A stretch of DNA of 64,000 bases from Streptomyces sp. 1-11. GTDB taxonomy: Bacteria > Actinomycetota > Actinomycetes > Streptomycetales > Streptomycetaceae. A program made the translations under genes and the position numbers. The stretch is taken from positions 62,001 to 126,000 of the forward strand of contig NZ_BJTV01000013.1 in assembly GCF_007176755.1 (NCBI RefSeq), read 5' to 3'. The notes under the pieces are model-generated. The model was not told the DNA's origin, searched no databases, and saw only the letters and a list, made by a program, of their open reading frames with translations. Below, piece after piece: positions 49,220 to 59,130 of this stretch; positions within the stretch are counted from its first letter, which is position 1, and every line of letters begins with the position of its first letter.

Positions 49220-50028
49220 CGTCGTTCCCGCTGACCTGGCTGTACGTCCCCGGCGACCGGCCGCACGTGGTGGCCAAGGCGCTGGCGGCGGGCGCCGACG
49301 TGGTGGTGATCGACCTGGAGGACGCGGTCGCCCCCGACCGCAAGGAGTACGCCAGGGACGCCACGGCCGAGCGGCTGAGCGAGCCGCAGCGGGTCCCGGT
49401 CCACGTCCGGGTCAACGCCCTGGACGCTCCCTGGGCCGCCGCGGACCTCACGGCCCTGGCCGCCCTGCCGGGGGTGAGCGGACTGCGGCTGCCGAAGGTG
49501 ACCTCCGCCGGGCAGGTCAGGCAGGTCGCCGTGGGCACCGCCCGCCCCCTGTACGCGCTGCTGGAGTCGGCCCTCGCCATCGAGCACGCCTACGCCATCG
49601 CCGCCGCCCACCCGTCCCTGCGGGGCATCTCCCTCGGCGAGGCCGATCTCCGGGCCGACCTGGGCGTACGGGCCGACGCGGGCCTGGACTGGCCGCGTTC
49701 GCGGGTGGTCGTCGCCGCCCGGGCCGCCGGGCTCCCCCCGCCGCCGCAGTCGGTCCATCCCGACATCCGCGACCTGGACGGCCTCGCCGCCTCCTGCGCC
49801 CGGGGACGGGCCCTCGGTTTCCTGGGCCGCGCGGCGATCCACCCGCGGCAGCTCCCGGTGATCGAGCGGGCCTACCTGCCGACCCCGGCGGAGCTGGAGC
49901 ACGCGGAGACGATCCTCAAGGCGGCGGCGACGGAGCAGGGCGCGCAGGCGCTGCCCGACGGCCGGTTCGTCGACGCGGCGGTGGTGGCCGCAGCGCAGCG
50001 GACGCTGTCGCTGGCGCGCAGGAGGTGA
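49216..50028 (+). CDS. HpcH/HpaI-CitE family CoA ester lyase
   Basis: 270 residues, GTG 49216 overlapping the CoA-transferase stop (GTGA). WLYVPGDRPHVVAKALAAGADVVVIDLEDAVAPDRKEYAR, HVRVNAL, GLRLPKV and the C-terminal GFLGRAAIHPRQLPVIERAY are family signatures; an Arg in VRVN, Glu in LLESALAI and Asp in the GEADLRADLG segment fit the Mg2+/substrate site. Enzymes of this type cleave malyl-, citramalyl- or citryl-CoA. Last gene of the operon, followed by a strong terminator. Confidence 0.88.
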   Translation: MTSFPLTWLYVPGDRPHVVAKALAAGADVVVIDLEDAVAPDRKEYARDATAERLSEPQRVPVHVRVNALDAPWAAADLTALAALPGVSGLRLPKVTSAGQVRQVAVGTARPLYALLESALAIEHAYAIAAAHPSLRGISLGEADLRADLGVRADAGLDWPRSRVVVAARAAGLPPPPQSVHPDIRDLDGLAASCARGRALGFLGRAAIHPRQLPVIERAYLPTPAELEHAETILKAAATEQGAQALPDGRFVDAAVVAAAQRTLSLARRR

Positions 50029-50065
50029 CGCCGCCGGCCGGTCCGGGACGCCCGCGGCCGCGTAC

Positions 50066-50103
50066 GGCGAAGGGCGCTCCGGTTTCCCGGAGCGCCCTTC
50101 GCC
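50066..50103. terminator. bidirectional terminator, hydrolase operon / lgt
   Basis: A perfect 17-bp stem (50066-50082 with 50087-50103) and a 4-base TTTC loop between convergent genes. Confidence 0.88.
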
Positions 50104-50120
50104 TGCCGTGTGCGCGGCCG

Positions 50121-51176
50121 TCAGCTCTTCCTGGCCGACTCGGCCTCGTCCTTCGCCGCCGCCTCATCGGGCCCGGCGGGCTCCCCGGCGGAGTCCTCGG
50201 CCCGGTCGCCGGCCCGGTCCTCGGCCTTGGCGCCGGTCCCGTCGCCGTCCCCGGGCTCGCCGCCCGCCTCGTCCGCGGTCCTGCCCACGGCCGCGTTCCC
50301 GTGCTCGTCCCCGGCCTCGGCCTCGGCCTCGGCCTCGGTGGCGGCGGTCCCGGCGCCGGGGGCGCCCGGCTCGACCACCGCTTCCCGTCCCGGCCGCTTC
50401 CTGGCCGACACCACGATGTAGGCGACCGCCAGCAGGAACACGATCAGCGCGGTCCAGTCGTTGAGGCGCAGGCCAAGGATGTGGTGGGCGTCGTCGACGC
50501 GCATGTACTCGATCCAGGCGCGGCCCACGCAGTACGCGGCGACGTAGAGGGCGAAGGCCCGGCCGTGGCCCATCTTGAAGCGGCGGTCCGCCCAGATGAC
50601 CAGGAGGGCGACGCCGATGCACCACAGCGACTCGTAGAGGAAGGTCGGGTGGTAGTAGCCCGGCACCCGGCCGCCCTCGGAGGAGGTGATGTGCAGCGCC
50701 CAGGGAACATGCGTCTCGCGCCCGTACAGCTCCTGGTTGAACCAGTTGCCCCAGCGGCCCATGGCCTGCGCGAGGGCGATGCCGGGTGCGACGGCGTCGG
50801 CGTAGGCGGGCATCGGGATGCCCCGGCGCCGGGCGCCGATCCAGGCGCCGAGCGCGCCCAGGGCGATCGCGCCCCAGATGCCCAGGCCGCCCTCCCACAC
50901 CTTGAAGGCGTCCACCCAGTCACGGCCCTCGCTGAAGTACAGCTCGTAGTCCGTGATCACGTGGTAGAGCCGGCCGCCGACCAGGCCGAAGGGCACGGCC
51001 CAGACGGCGATGTCGGCGACCGTGCCGGACCGCCCGCCCCGGGCGACCCAGCGCTTGTTGCCGAGCCAGACGGCGATGAAGACGCCGATGATGATGCAGA
51101 AGGCGTAACCGCGCAGCGGGATGGGGCCGAGATACAGCACCCCGCGCGACGGGCTGGGAATGTAGGCAAGTTCCAT
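50121..51176 (-). CDS. lgt: prolipoprotein diacylglyceryl transferase
   Basis: 351 residues from ATG 51176. The Lgt signature GRWGNWFNQELYGRETHVPW is present, as are RGYAFCIIIGVFIAVWLG, PFGLVGGRLYHVITD and GRAWIEYMRVDDAHHILGLRLNDWTALI. Seven membrane segments are expected. It adds diacylglycerol to the lipobox Cys of preprolipoproteins such as those encoded at 10.8 and 12.2 kb. The last ~75 residues are an acidic Glu/Ala/Gly-rich cytoplasmic tail absent from E. coli Lgt but common in actinomycetes. Confidence 0.96.
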   Translation of the reverse strand: MELAYIPSPSRGVLYLGPIPLRGYAFCIIIGVFIAVWLGNKRWVARGGRSGTVADIAVWAVPFGLVGGRLYHVITDYELYFSEGRDWVDAFKVWEGGLGIWGAIALGALGAWIGARRRGIPMPAYADAVAPGIALAQAMGRWGNWFNQELYGRETHVPWALHITSSEGGRVPGYYHPTFLYESLWCIGVALLVIWADRRFKMGHGRAFALYVAAYCVGRAWIEYMRVDDAHHILGLRLNDWTALIVFLLAVAYIVVSARKRPGREAVVEPGAPGAGTAATEAEAEAEAGDEHGNAAVGRTADEAGGEPGDGDGTGAKAEDRAGDRAEDSAGEPAGPDEAAAKDEAESARKS

Positions 51177-51258
51177 GGCAAGGTCGACGCTACCGTGCCG
51201 GGCGGTGCGCACGTCGGGCAGCCCGGCTACGGGTCCATAACGGGGACGCGGGAAACGC

Positions 51259-52029
51259 CTACCCCTTGTTCTCCTGTTCCACCATCTGCCTCAGCTTCTC
51301 CGGGGTCATCGTGCGGTCGGCGTAGATGTTCTTGCCGCCCAGCAGGATGGTCGGCGTGCTGCTGTAGCCGCCGGCCCCGAACGCCTGGTGGGACTTGTTC
51401 ACCCATCCGTCGTGGGTGCCGTTGTTGACGCACTTGCGGAACGCCGGGGTGTCGAGGCCCTTCACCTTGCCGGCCAGCTCGATCAGCTTGCCGTTGTTCC
51501 CGAAGGCGTCGTCGGTCTCCCGGGGCTGGTTCGCGTACAGCACGTCGTGGTAGTCGCGGAACTTCCCGGCGTCCTGGGCGCAGGCCGCGGCGTTCGCCGC
51601 GCGCAGGGAGCCGGTGCCGCCGAGGTTGCCGTCGATCAGCCGGACCAGGTGGTACTCGACCCTGAGCTTGCCGGAGTCGGCCAGCTCGTGCAGCGTCGGC
51701 CGGTATCTCTGCTCGAAGGCCATGCAGGCCGGGCAGCGGAAGTCCTCCCAGACCGTGAGCGTCGACCTGGCGCCGTCCTTGCCGACCGGGATCGCGAGGC
51801 TGTCCCGGCCCTGCGCGCCCGAGGGCACCACGACCGGGCCCGCACTGCTCTTGTTCTTGCCCGAGTTGGCGGCGATCACGCCGATGACCGCCGCGAGTCC
51901 CAGGACGCAGACGACGCTCGCGCCCACGATCAGCGCGCGCCGCCGCCGGTCCGCGGCCCGCTCCTTCTTACGCTCGACCGCAATCCGCTCACGGGCGGTG
52001 CGCTTTCCGTCATGGTTGTTCTCGCTCAC
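51259..52029 (-). CDS. membrane-anchored DsbA-like thioredoxin-fold protein
   Basis: 256 residues, GTG 52029 with GGGGGT upstream. A charged Arg/Lys-rich N-terminus, one transmembrane helix (ALIVGASVVCVLGLAAVIGVIAA, ~32-54), then an extracellular thioredoxin-fold domain with the redox motif FRCPACMAF (Cys99/Cys102) and the cis-Pro segment YSSTPTILLGG. Two additional cysteines (AAACAQ and RKCVNN) may be structural. Expected role: disulfide formation or isomerisation in exported proteins. Located between lgt and the trp genes. Confidence 0.88.
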   Translation of the reverse strand: MSENNHDGKRTARERIAVERKKERAADRRRRALIVGASVVCVLGLAAVIGVIAANSGKNKSSAGPVVVPSGAQGRDSLAIPVGKDGARSTLTVWEDFRCPACMAFEQRYRPTLHELADSGKLRVEYHLVRLIDGNLGGTGSLRAANAAACAQDAGKFRDYHDVLYANQPRETDDAFGNNGKLIELAGKVKGLDTPAFRKCVNNGTHDGWVNKSHQAFGAGGYSSTPTILLGGKNIYADRTMTPEKLRQMVEQENKG

Positions 52030-52043
52030 ACCCCCAGAACGAA

Positions 52044-52070
52044 CCGGGGAGGCGCAGCGCGCCTCCCCGG
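52044..52070 (-). terminator. terminator of the trpCMBA transcription unit
   Basis: A perfect 12-bp stem ccggggaggcgc (52044-52055) with gcgcctccccgg (52059-52070), 3-base loop, 67 bases beyond the trpA stop. Confidence 0.8.
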
Positions 52071-52136
52071 CCCGAGGTCCACTCGTTCGGGGGACCGGGT
52101 GTTCCGTCGTGAACGGCTCGCGCCGCCCGGGACCGC

Positions 52137-52951
52137 TCAGGCCCGCCCGCGCACGCCCTTGGCCAGGTCGCCGGCGAGCAGGCGCACGGCCTCCAGGCCG
52201 GCGGCGTGGTCGGGGGCGTCCAGCATCCGCTTGACGAACGCCGAGCCCACGATGACTCCGTCGGCGAACCCGGCGACCTCGGCGGCCTGGGCCGCGCTGG
52301 AGACGCCGAGCCCCACGCACACCGGCAGCCCGGTGCCGGTGGCGCGGGTGCGCTCCACCAGGTCCTGCGCCTGCGCGCCGACGGACTCCCGGGTGCCGGT
52401 GACGCCCATCAGCGAGGCCGCGTAGACGAAGCCGCTGCCCGCCGCGGTGATCCGCGCCAGCCGCTCGTCCCTGCTGCTGGGGGCGACGACGAAGACGGTG
52501 GCGAGGCCGTGCTTGTCGGCGTGCTCCCGCCACAGGTCGGACTCCTGGACCGGCAGGTCGGGCAGGATGCAGCCAGCGCCGCCCGCCTCGGCCAGCTCGG
52601 CGGTGAAGCGCTCGACGCCGTAGCGGTCGATGGGGTTCCAGTACGTCATCACGAGCACGGGCTTGCCGGTGGCCGCGTGGGCCTCCCTGACCGTGCGCAT
52701 GACGTCGGCGATCCTGACCCCGCCGCGCAGGGCGATGTCGTCGGCGGTCTGGATGACCGGGCCGTCGAGGACGGGGTCGCTGTGCGGCAGGCCCACCTCC
52801 ACGACGTCCGCGCCGCCGTCGAACACGGCCTTGATCGCCTCGATGCCGCCGTCCACGGTCGGGAACCCGGCCGGGAGGTAGGCGATGAGCGCGGACCGGC
52901 CCTCCGCCTTCGCGGCGGCGAGGGTGTCCGTCAGCAGCCCGATGTTGCCGC

Positions 52952-52955
<4 letters not shown>
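52137..52955 (-). CDS. trpA: tryptophan synthase alpha subunit
   Basis: 272 residues from GTG 52955. [48 protein letters not shown] (catalytic Glu in VEVGLP, Asp in SDPVLDGP), [11 protein letters not shown] and [14 protein letters not shown] are all conserved. It cleaves indole-3-glycerol phosphate to indole, passed to TrpB. GTGA overlap with trpB ensures paired synthesis. The usual FSDP is SDP after H here (LPHSDP), a common actinobacterial variant. Confidence 0.97.
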
Positions 52956-54235
<1,280 letters not shown>

Positions 54236-54409
54236 ACGGATACCTCGCAGGGGCTCGGGCCCCGGGTTGCCGGACTTGGGGTACGAGTACGCGTGCGCTG
54301 CCCTCTGCGGTGTCTCCGACGGCGCCCGAGCCGGGTGGCGGGCGGGCGAAAGCCGGGGGGGGTCCGAGGGGCGGGGCCCCGTGGGCGGCCGGGAGAGACC
54401 GGGCCGCGG

Positions 54410-54425
54410 GTGAACCGGCGTTCAC
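54410..54425. promoter_or_regulatory. inverted repeat between trpM and trpB
   Basis: GTGAAC-CGGC-GTTCAC, a perfect 6-bp inverted repeat 13 bases after the trpM stop codon and ~175 bases before trpB. Could be an operator for a separate trpB promoter or a small intercistronic hairpin. Confidence 0.4.
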
Positions 54426-54438
54426 GAGGAGACGCGGC

Positions 54439-54633
54439 TCAGCTCACCGCGGGTGCGGCGCACGCGGCGTGACGCCATCGCATGCCGTTCACCTGGCCGG
54501 GCTCGTCGCCGATCACATAGCGGACCCGCCGCCCGTGCACCCGTCGCGCGGGGGCACGGCAGCCTCGGGGCCGGCAGCCGCGGGCGAGGCGGGCATAGGG
54601 GTCCCGCGTCGCCGGGGTGATCGGAAGCATCAT
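54439..54633 (-). CDS. trpM: TrpM small protein
   Basis: 64 residues, highly basic: RDPYARLARGCRPRGCRAPARRVHGRRVRYVIGDEPGQVNGMRWRHAA. It lies between trpC and trpB in the position of trpM of S. coelicolor, a small protein reported to modulate tryptophan synthesis and development, and the sequence agrees with my memory of that family. Two cysteines (RGCRPRGCRA) sit in an Arg-rich stretch. Two adjacent ATG codons (54633 and 54630) are possible starts; no clear ribosome-binding site is present, so coupling with trpC is likely. Confidence 0.82.
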   Translation of the reverse strand: MMLPITPATRDPYARLARGCRPRGCRAPARRVHGRRVRYVIGDEPGQVNGMRWRHAACAAPAVS

Positions 54634-54655
54634 CGCGAACCAGCTTAGCCGGAGG

Positions 54656-55465
54656 TCAGCCCCGCCCGTGCCGGAGCGCGGGGTGCTCGCCCGCGGCGAC
54701 CAGGTCGGACACGGCGGCCTTCGGGTCGCGCCCGGTGACCAGGGACTCGCCGACCAGCACCGCGTCGGCGCCGGCGTTGGCGTAGGCGATCAGGTCGTGC
54801 GGCCCGCGCACCCCGGACTCGGCGACCTTGACGAGGTGGTCGGGGATCTCGGGGGCGACCCGTTCGAACGTGCCGCGGTCGACCCGCAGGGTCTTCAGGT
54901 TGCGCGCGTTGACGCCGATGATCCGGGCGCCCGCGTCCACCGCCCGCTCGACCTCGTCCTCGTCGTGCACCTCGACCAGCGGGGTGAGGCCGATGGAGAC
55001 GGCGCGCTCGATCAGCGACTCGAGGGCCGGCTGGTCCAGGGCGGCGACGATCAGCAGCGCCAGGTCGGCGCCGTACGCGCGGGCCTCCCAGAGCTGGTAC
55101 GACGTGACGATGAAGTCCTTGCGCAGGACGGGGATGTCCACGCGTGCGCGGACCGCCTCCAGGTCGGCCAGCGAGCCGCCGAAACGGCGCTGTTCGGTGA
55201 GGACCGAGATGACGGCGGCGCCGCCCGCCTCGTAGTCCGCCGCGAGCCCGGCCGGGTCGGCGATCGCGGCCAGCGCGCCCTTGGAGGGGCTGGATCGCTT
55301 GACCTCACAGATGACCTTGACGCCGTCGCCCTTGAGCGCGGCCACCCCGTCCTTGGCGGGGCGGGCCTTCGCCGCGCGCTCCTTGAGCTCGTCGAGGCTG
55401 ACGCGCGCCTGCCGCTCCGCGAGGTCGGCACGGACTCCGTCGATGATCTCGTCGAGCACACTCAC
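54656..55465 (-). CDS. trpC: indole-3-glycerol phosphate synthase
   Basis: 269 residues from GTG 55465. [15 protein letters not shown] (catalytic Glu and Lys), [43 protein letters not shown] (catalytic Lys in LRKDF), [34 protein letters not shown] and [11 protein letters not shown] are conserved. Converts CdRP to indole-glycerol phosphate. First gene of trpC-trpM-trpB-trpA. A 16-bp palindrome lies 33 bases upstream of the start codon. Confidence 0.97.
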   Translation of the reverse strand: MSVLDEIIDGVRADLAERQARVSLDELKERAAKARPAKDGVAALKGDGVKVICEVKRSSPSKGALAAIADPAGLAADYEAGGAAVISVLTEQRRFGGSLADLEAVRARVDIPVLRKDFIVTSYQLWEARAYGADLALLIVAALDQPALESLIERAVSIGLTPLVEVHDEDEVERAVDAGARIIGVNARNLKTLRVDRGTFERVAPEIPDHLVKVAESGVRGPHDLIAYANAGADAVLVGESLVTGRDPKAAVSDLVAAGEHPALRHGRG

Positions 55466-55497
55466 GCGAGCGGCCCCCTTTCAGACGGTCGTTCCTT

Positions 55498-55513
55498 CAG
55501 GTTCGCGAACCTG
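55498..55513 (-). promoter_or_regulatory. palindrome upstream of trpC
   Basis: CAGGTTCGCGAACCTG is a perfect 16-bp palindrome, starting 33 bases before the trpC GTG at 55465. Immediately upstream on the minus strand is GGATACCAT, which could serve as a -10 element, so the palindrome would sit at or just after the transcription start: a good place for repressor binding. Confidence 0.45.
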
Positions 55514-55598
55514 TGGTCACTGCGATGGTATCCGGAGGACGGGCGAGGCTTCGCATCCGGTGGACGCCGGTCCCATTACCTGGACGTTCCCCGTTCGA

Positions 55599-56036
55599 TC
55601 AAGGGTGCAGCCAGCCGCCGAACGGCAGGTTCCGGACAACGGTGAACACCACGAGCAGCGCGCCGACGGCCCAGGTGGGGGCCGTTCCGGGCTCGAACCG
55701 CGCCGGCCGGTCGCGCACCGCGTTCACCACCCATACGGTCCACAGCACCGCGAAGCCCAGGTAGGCGGCGACCCCCGCGGCGTTGTCCCGCAGGGCGCCG
55801 AGGAGGTCGCCGTGGACGAAGGCGTGGGCGCTGCGCAGCCCGCCGCAGCCGGGGCAGTACAGGCCGGTGAGCCGGTACAGCGGGCACACCGGGTAGTGGC
55901 CGGGCTCGTTGGGGTCGACCGCGCCGACGTACGCGAAGGCCGCGGCGACGGCCGCGAGCACACCGGCCGGGACGGCGAGCCGGTTCCAGAGGGTGGCGGG
56001 CGTGGTGCGCGGGGCGGTACCGCTGTCGGCGTTCAC
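55599..56036 (-). CDS. DUF2752 membrane protein
   Basis: 145 residues from GTG 56036. The DUF2752 signature CPLYRLTGLYCPGCGGLRSAHAFVHGDLLGAL is present, flanked by three hydrophobic helices (LAVPAGVLAAVAAAFAYVG, AAYLGFAVLWTVWVV, AVGALLVVFTVVRNLPF). The paired cysteines (CPGCG) recur through the family; function unknown. It precedes trpC by ~130 bases on the same strand. Confidence 0.88.
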   Translation of the reverse strand: MNADSGTAPRTTPATLWNRLAVPAGVLAAVAAAFAYVGAVDPNEPGHYPVCPLYRLTGLYCPGCGGLRSAHAFVHGDLLGALRDNAAGVAAYLGFAVLWTVWVVNAVRDRPARFEPGTAPTWAVGALLVVFTVVRNLPFGGWLHP

Positions 56037-56071
56037 GTCGGCATTGTGCCCCGCACGCCGGCCGCACGCGC

Positions 56072-56115
56072 GCGAGGGGCGGCCCCCACCGGGTGTGGTG
56101 GGGGCCGCCCCTCGC
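56072..56115 (-). terminator. strong terminator after the HGxxPAAW gene
   Basis: A perfect 19-bp stem (56072-56090 with 56097-56115) and a 6-base loop, 15 bases beyond the stop codon at 56131. Confidence 0.88.
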
Positions 56116-56130
56116 GGGTGCCTGTGGGGC

Positions 56131-56388
56131 TCAGCCCTTGACGCCGGCGGGCTCGCGGGCGGGGGTGTGGCCGCTGTGCGGGGCGGCGCCGGGGCGCTTC
56201 TGCTGGCCGAGGCCCATGGCGCGCATGGCGGAGCCCACGACGCCGCCGAGGAGCACGATCACCATGCCGGCCCAGAAGCCGACCGGCTGGGCCATCACCA
56301 TGAAGGCACCCGCGACGCAGAAACCGATGAAGGCGATGATGACGCCGGTCCAGGCGGCCGGGGTGTGACCGTGGCTGCTGCCCGCCAT
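56131..56388 (-). CDS. HGxxPAAW family small membrane protein
   Basis: 85 residues from ATG 56388 (GAGGAG upstream). SSHGHTPAAWTGVIIAFIGFCVAGAFMVMAQPVGFWAGMVIVLLGGVVGSAMRAMG shows the family name motif and two transmembrane helices. The C-terminal tail is hydrophilic. In actinomycetes this family is found beside trp genes; function unknown. A strong terminator follows. Confidence 0.9.
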   Translation of the reverse strand: MAGSSHGHTPAAWTGVIIAFIGFCVAGAFMVMAQPVGFWAGMVIVLLGGVVGSAMRAMGLGQQKRPGAAPHSGHTPAREPAGVKG

Positions 56389-56554
56389 GACTTGCTCCTC
56401 GTTGCTTGTACGTGTCGAAGTACGTGTCCGTACGGTTCCGAGCGCGTCACCGTCCGAGCCGGGCGCTCTTCGTCCATTGTCCCGTACGCACGCGCGCGCC
56501 GGACGCGGGGGTGGCGTCTGGTTCGCCACATCCGGCGGTGCGCGGGTCCCGGGC

Positions 56555-57193
56555 TCAGGCGCCGGTGGGGTCCTCGCCGCGGTCCAGGGCCTTCCAGATC
56601 TCCTCGGGGCGCTCTGGGTCGGCCGGACGGGCCTGGCGGCGCGGGCGGTCCGTGCCGCGCTCGTAGCGGCCGGACATGGCGGGCCACAGGGAGCCGTAGC
56701 GCAGCGCCAGCAGCCCGGCGAGGAGGATCAGGACGCCGCCGGCGGCGGCGACGTAGGGCCAGCCGGTGTGCGAGAGGGCGGCGACGGTGGCCGAGGTGTC
56801 GCCGGTGGTCCGGGCGGCCTTCTCGTCCAGCGTGGAGCCGTCGGAGGCCCCGGTGAGCGCGGCGGCGACGATGCCGGCGCCGCTGAGCGCGAGCAGCGCG
56901 GCGACGGCGACGCGGCCGGCCCGGCGGACGGCGAAGACGGCGACGAGCGCGGCCAGGCCCACTATGGCGAGAGCCGCGGGCACGCCCGTGACGTCGCTGC
57001 CCGTGGCCGTCAGCGGGAACGCGCCGCCGGCCACCGTGGCGGTGCCCTCCGACCAGCGCTGCCGGGTGGCCAGCAGGGTCACGGCGGCGCCGAGCGCGCC
57101 GCACAGCAGCGCCACGGCGAGGCTCCGCCGGCCGGACCGGCTGGGCGCGGCGGCTTCGGAACGGGAGTGAGGTACGGCAGTCACGTACTCCAC
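56555..57193 (-). CDS. Trp biosynthesis-associated membrane protein
   Basis: 212 residues from GTG 57193; GTG 57184 is an alternative. Four hydrophobic helices (SLAVALLCGALGAAVTLLAT, ALAIVGLAALVAVFAV, VAVAALLALSGAGIVAAAL, WPYVAAAGGVLILLAGLLAL) and the motif RQRWSEGTATV match the actinobacterial Trp-operon membrane protein family (TIGR02234 type), which typically lies just downstream of trpE, as here (gap 51 bases). The C-terminal cytoplasmic tail ends EEIWKALDRGEDPT. Function not established. Confidence 0.85.
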   Translation of the reverse strand: MEYVTAVPHSRSEAAAPSRSGRRSLAVALLCGALGAAVTLLATRQRWSEGTATVAGGAFPLTATGSDVTGVPAALAIVGLAALVAVFAVRRAGRVAVAALLALSGAGIVAAALTGASDGSTLDEKAARTTGDTSATVAALSHTGWPYVAAAGGVLILLAGLLALRYGSLWPAMSGRYERGTDRPRRQARPADPERPEEIWKALDRGEDPTGA

Positions 57194-57244
57194 TATCGCC
57201 TGAACCCCGGGTGAACCGTCACCCGGGGTTCGGCGAAAGGCGCT

Positions 57245-58723
57245 TCAGCCGTGCAGCCGGTTCGCCGTGTGCACCGCCCGCAGGACCGCGGCGGCCTTGT
57301 TGCGGCACTCCTGGTCCTCGGCGGCCGGGTCGGAGTCGGCGACGATGCCGGCCCCGGCCTGGACGTGGGCGGTGCCGTCCCGGAGCAGGGCGGTGCGGAT
57401 GGCGATCGCGGTGTCGGAGTCGCCGGCGAAGTCGAGGTAGCCGACGCAGCCGCCGTACAGGCCGCGGCGGGACGGCTCCAGCTCGTCGATGATCTGCATG
57501 GCGCGGGGCTTGGGGGCGCCGGAGAGGGTGCCTGCGGGGAAGCAGGCGGTCAGCACGTCGAAGGCGGTGCGGCCCTCGGCGACCTTGCCGGTGACCGTGG
57601 AGACGATGTGCATGACGTGCGAGTAGCGCTCGATGGACATGAAGTCGACGACCTCCACCGAGCCGGGCTCGCACACCCGGCCGAGGTCGTTGCGGCCGAG
57701 GTCGACCAGCATCAGGTGCTCGGCGCGCTCCTTGGGGTCGGCGAGCAGCTCGTCGGCGAGGGCCTGGTCCTCCTGCGGGGTGGCGCCGCGGTGCCGGGTG
57801 CCGGCGATGGGGTGGACCATCGCGCGCCCGTCCTCCACCTTCACCAGCGCCTCGGGGGACGAGCCGACGACGTCGAACCCGTCGAAGCGGAACAGGTACA
57901 TGTACGGCGAGGGGTTGGTGGCCCGCAGCACCCGGTAGACGTCCAGCGCGGTGGCCGTGCACGGGGTCTCGAAGCGCTGGGAGGGCACGACCTGGAAGGC
58001 CTCGCCCGCGCGGATGCGCTCCTTGACGTCCTCCACGGCCGCCCGGAAGTCGGGGCCGCCCCAGCGGGCGGTGTACTCGGGCAGCTCGGAGGGCGGCAGC
58101 ACGGCAGGGGGCTGGGCGACCGCGCGGCCGAGGTCGGCCTCCATGTCGTCGAGGCGGGCCACCGCGTCCGCGTAGGCCTCGTCCACCCCGGTCTCGAGGT
58201 CGTTGTGGTTGATCGCGTTGGCGATCAGCAGGACCGAGCCCTCCCAGTGGTCCATGACGGCGAGGTCGCTGGTCAGGAGCATGGTCAGCTCGGGCAGGGC
58301 GAGGTCGTCGCGCTCGCCGGGGCCGATCTTCTCCAGGCGGCGGACGATGTCGTAGCCGAGGTAGCCGACCATTCCGCCGGTGAAGGGCGGCAGGCCCTCC
58401 TGGTGCGGGGTGTGCAGGGTCTGGATGGTGGCGCGCAGGGCGGCGAGCGGGTCGCCGTCGACGGGGACGCCGACGGGCGGGGTGCCGAGCCAGTGCGCCT
58501 GGCCGTCCCGTGCGGTCAGGGTGGCCGCGGAGCGCACGCCGACGAAGGAGTAGCGGGACCAGGAGCGCCCGTTCTCCGCGGACTCCAGCAGGAAGGTGCC
58601 GGAGCGTTCGGCGGCGAGCTTGCGGTAGAGCGCGACCGGGGTGTCGCCGTCGGCGAGGAGCTTGCGGGTGACCGGGATGACGCGGCGGTCGGTGGCGAGC
58701 TTGCGGAAGGTCTCGAGGTCCAT
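57245..58723 (-). CDS. trpE: anthranilate synthase component I
   Basis: 492 residues from ATG 58723. The N-terminal regulatory region includes LLESAENGRSWSRYSFVG, where tryptophan feedback inhibition acts. The catalytic part has PFTGGMVGYLGYDIVRRLE, FQVVPSQRFE, VGSSPEALVKVEDGRAMVHPIAGTRHRG, LMLVDLGRNDLGRV and GTLSGAPKPRAMQIIDELE. Converts chorismate and ammonia to anthranilate with TrpG, which is not in this window. It starts 11 bases after hisI, in one transcript with it; no separate leader peptide or attenuator fits in this gap. Confidence 0.96.
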   Translation of the reverse strand: MDLETFRKLATDRRVIPVTRKLLADGDTPVALYRKLAAERSGTFLLESAENGRSWSRYSFVGVRSAATLTARDGQAHWLGTPPVGVPVDGDPLAALRATIQTLHTPHQEGLPPFTGGMVGYLGYDIVRRLEKIGPGERDDLALPELTMLLTSDLAVMDHWEGSVLLIANAINHNDLETGVDEAYADAVARLDDMEADLGRAVAQPPAVLPPSELPEYTARWGGPDFRAAVEDVKERIRAGEAFQVVPSQRFETPCTATALDVYRVLRATNPSPYMYLFRFDGFDVVGSSPEALVKVEDGRAMVHPIAGTRHRGATPQEDQALADELLADPKERAEHLMLVDLGRNDLGRVCEPGSVEVVDFMSIERYSHVMHIVSTVTGKVAEGRTAFDVLTACFPAGTLSGAPKPRAMQIIDELEPSRRGLYGGCVGYLDFAGDSDTAIAIRTALLRDGTAHVQAGAGIVADSDPAAEDQECRNKAAAVLRAVHTANRLHG

Positions 58724-58734
58724 GGCGGCAGACC

Positions 58735-59130
58735 CTACTGATCCGGACCGGCCGGGCGGGCCTGCGGCACGGGTCCCGCGGAGTCGTCCTTGAGCAGGAC
58801 GTCCTCGTCGAAGCAGGTGCGGGCGCCGGTGTGGCAGGCGGCGCCGGTCTGGTCGACCTTGACCAGCACGGTGTCGGCGTCGCAGTCCAGGGCGACCGAC
58901 TTCACCCGCTGGACGTGGCCGGAGGTGTCGCCCTTGACCCAGTACTCCTGGCGGCTGCGCGACCAGTAGGTGCAGCGGCCCGTGGTCAGCGTGCGGTGCA
59001 GCGCCTCGTCGTCCATCCAGCCGAGCATGAGCACCTCGCCGGTGTCGTACTGCTGGGCGATGGCGGGCAGGAGTCCGTCGGCGCTGCGCTTCAGGCGCGC
59101 GGCGATCTCGGGGTCGAGAGTGCTGGTCAT
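58735..59130 (-). CDS. hisI: phosphoribosyl-AMP cyclohydrolase
   Basis: 131 residues from ATG 59130 (ATG 59139 adds three). [77 protein letters not shown] is a complete HisI with the metal-binding DCDAD and cysteine residues. Third step of histidine synthesis. Monofunctional; the HisE part is separate, as in other actinomycetes. It begins the hisI-trpE unit. Confidence 0.95.
   Translation of the reverse strand: MTSTLDPEIAARLKRSADGLLPAIAQQYDTGEVLMLGWMDDEALHRTLTTGRCTYWSRSRQEYWVKGDTSGHVQRVKSVALDCDADTVLVKVDQTGAACHTGARTCFDEDVLLKDDSAGPVPQARPAGPDQ

Noticed and set aside
58724-58734. Trp attenuator with leader peptide in front of trpE
   Set aside because: trpE starts only 11 bases after the hisI stop, leaving no room for a leader with tandem Trp codons; it is simply part of the hisI-trpE message.
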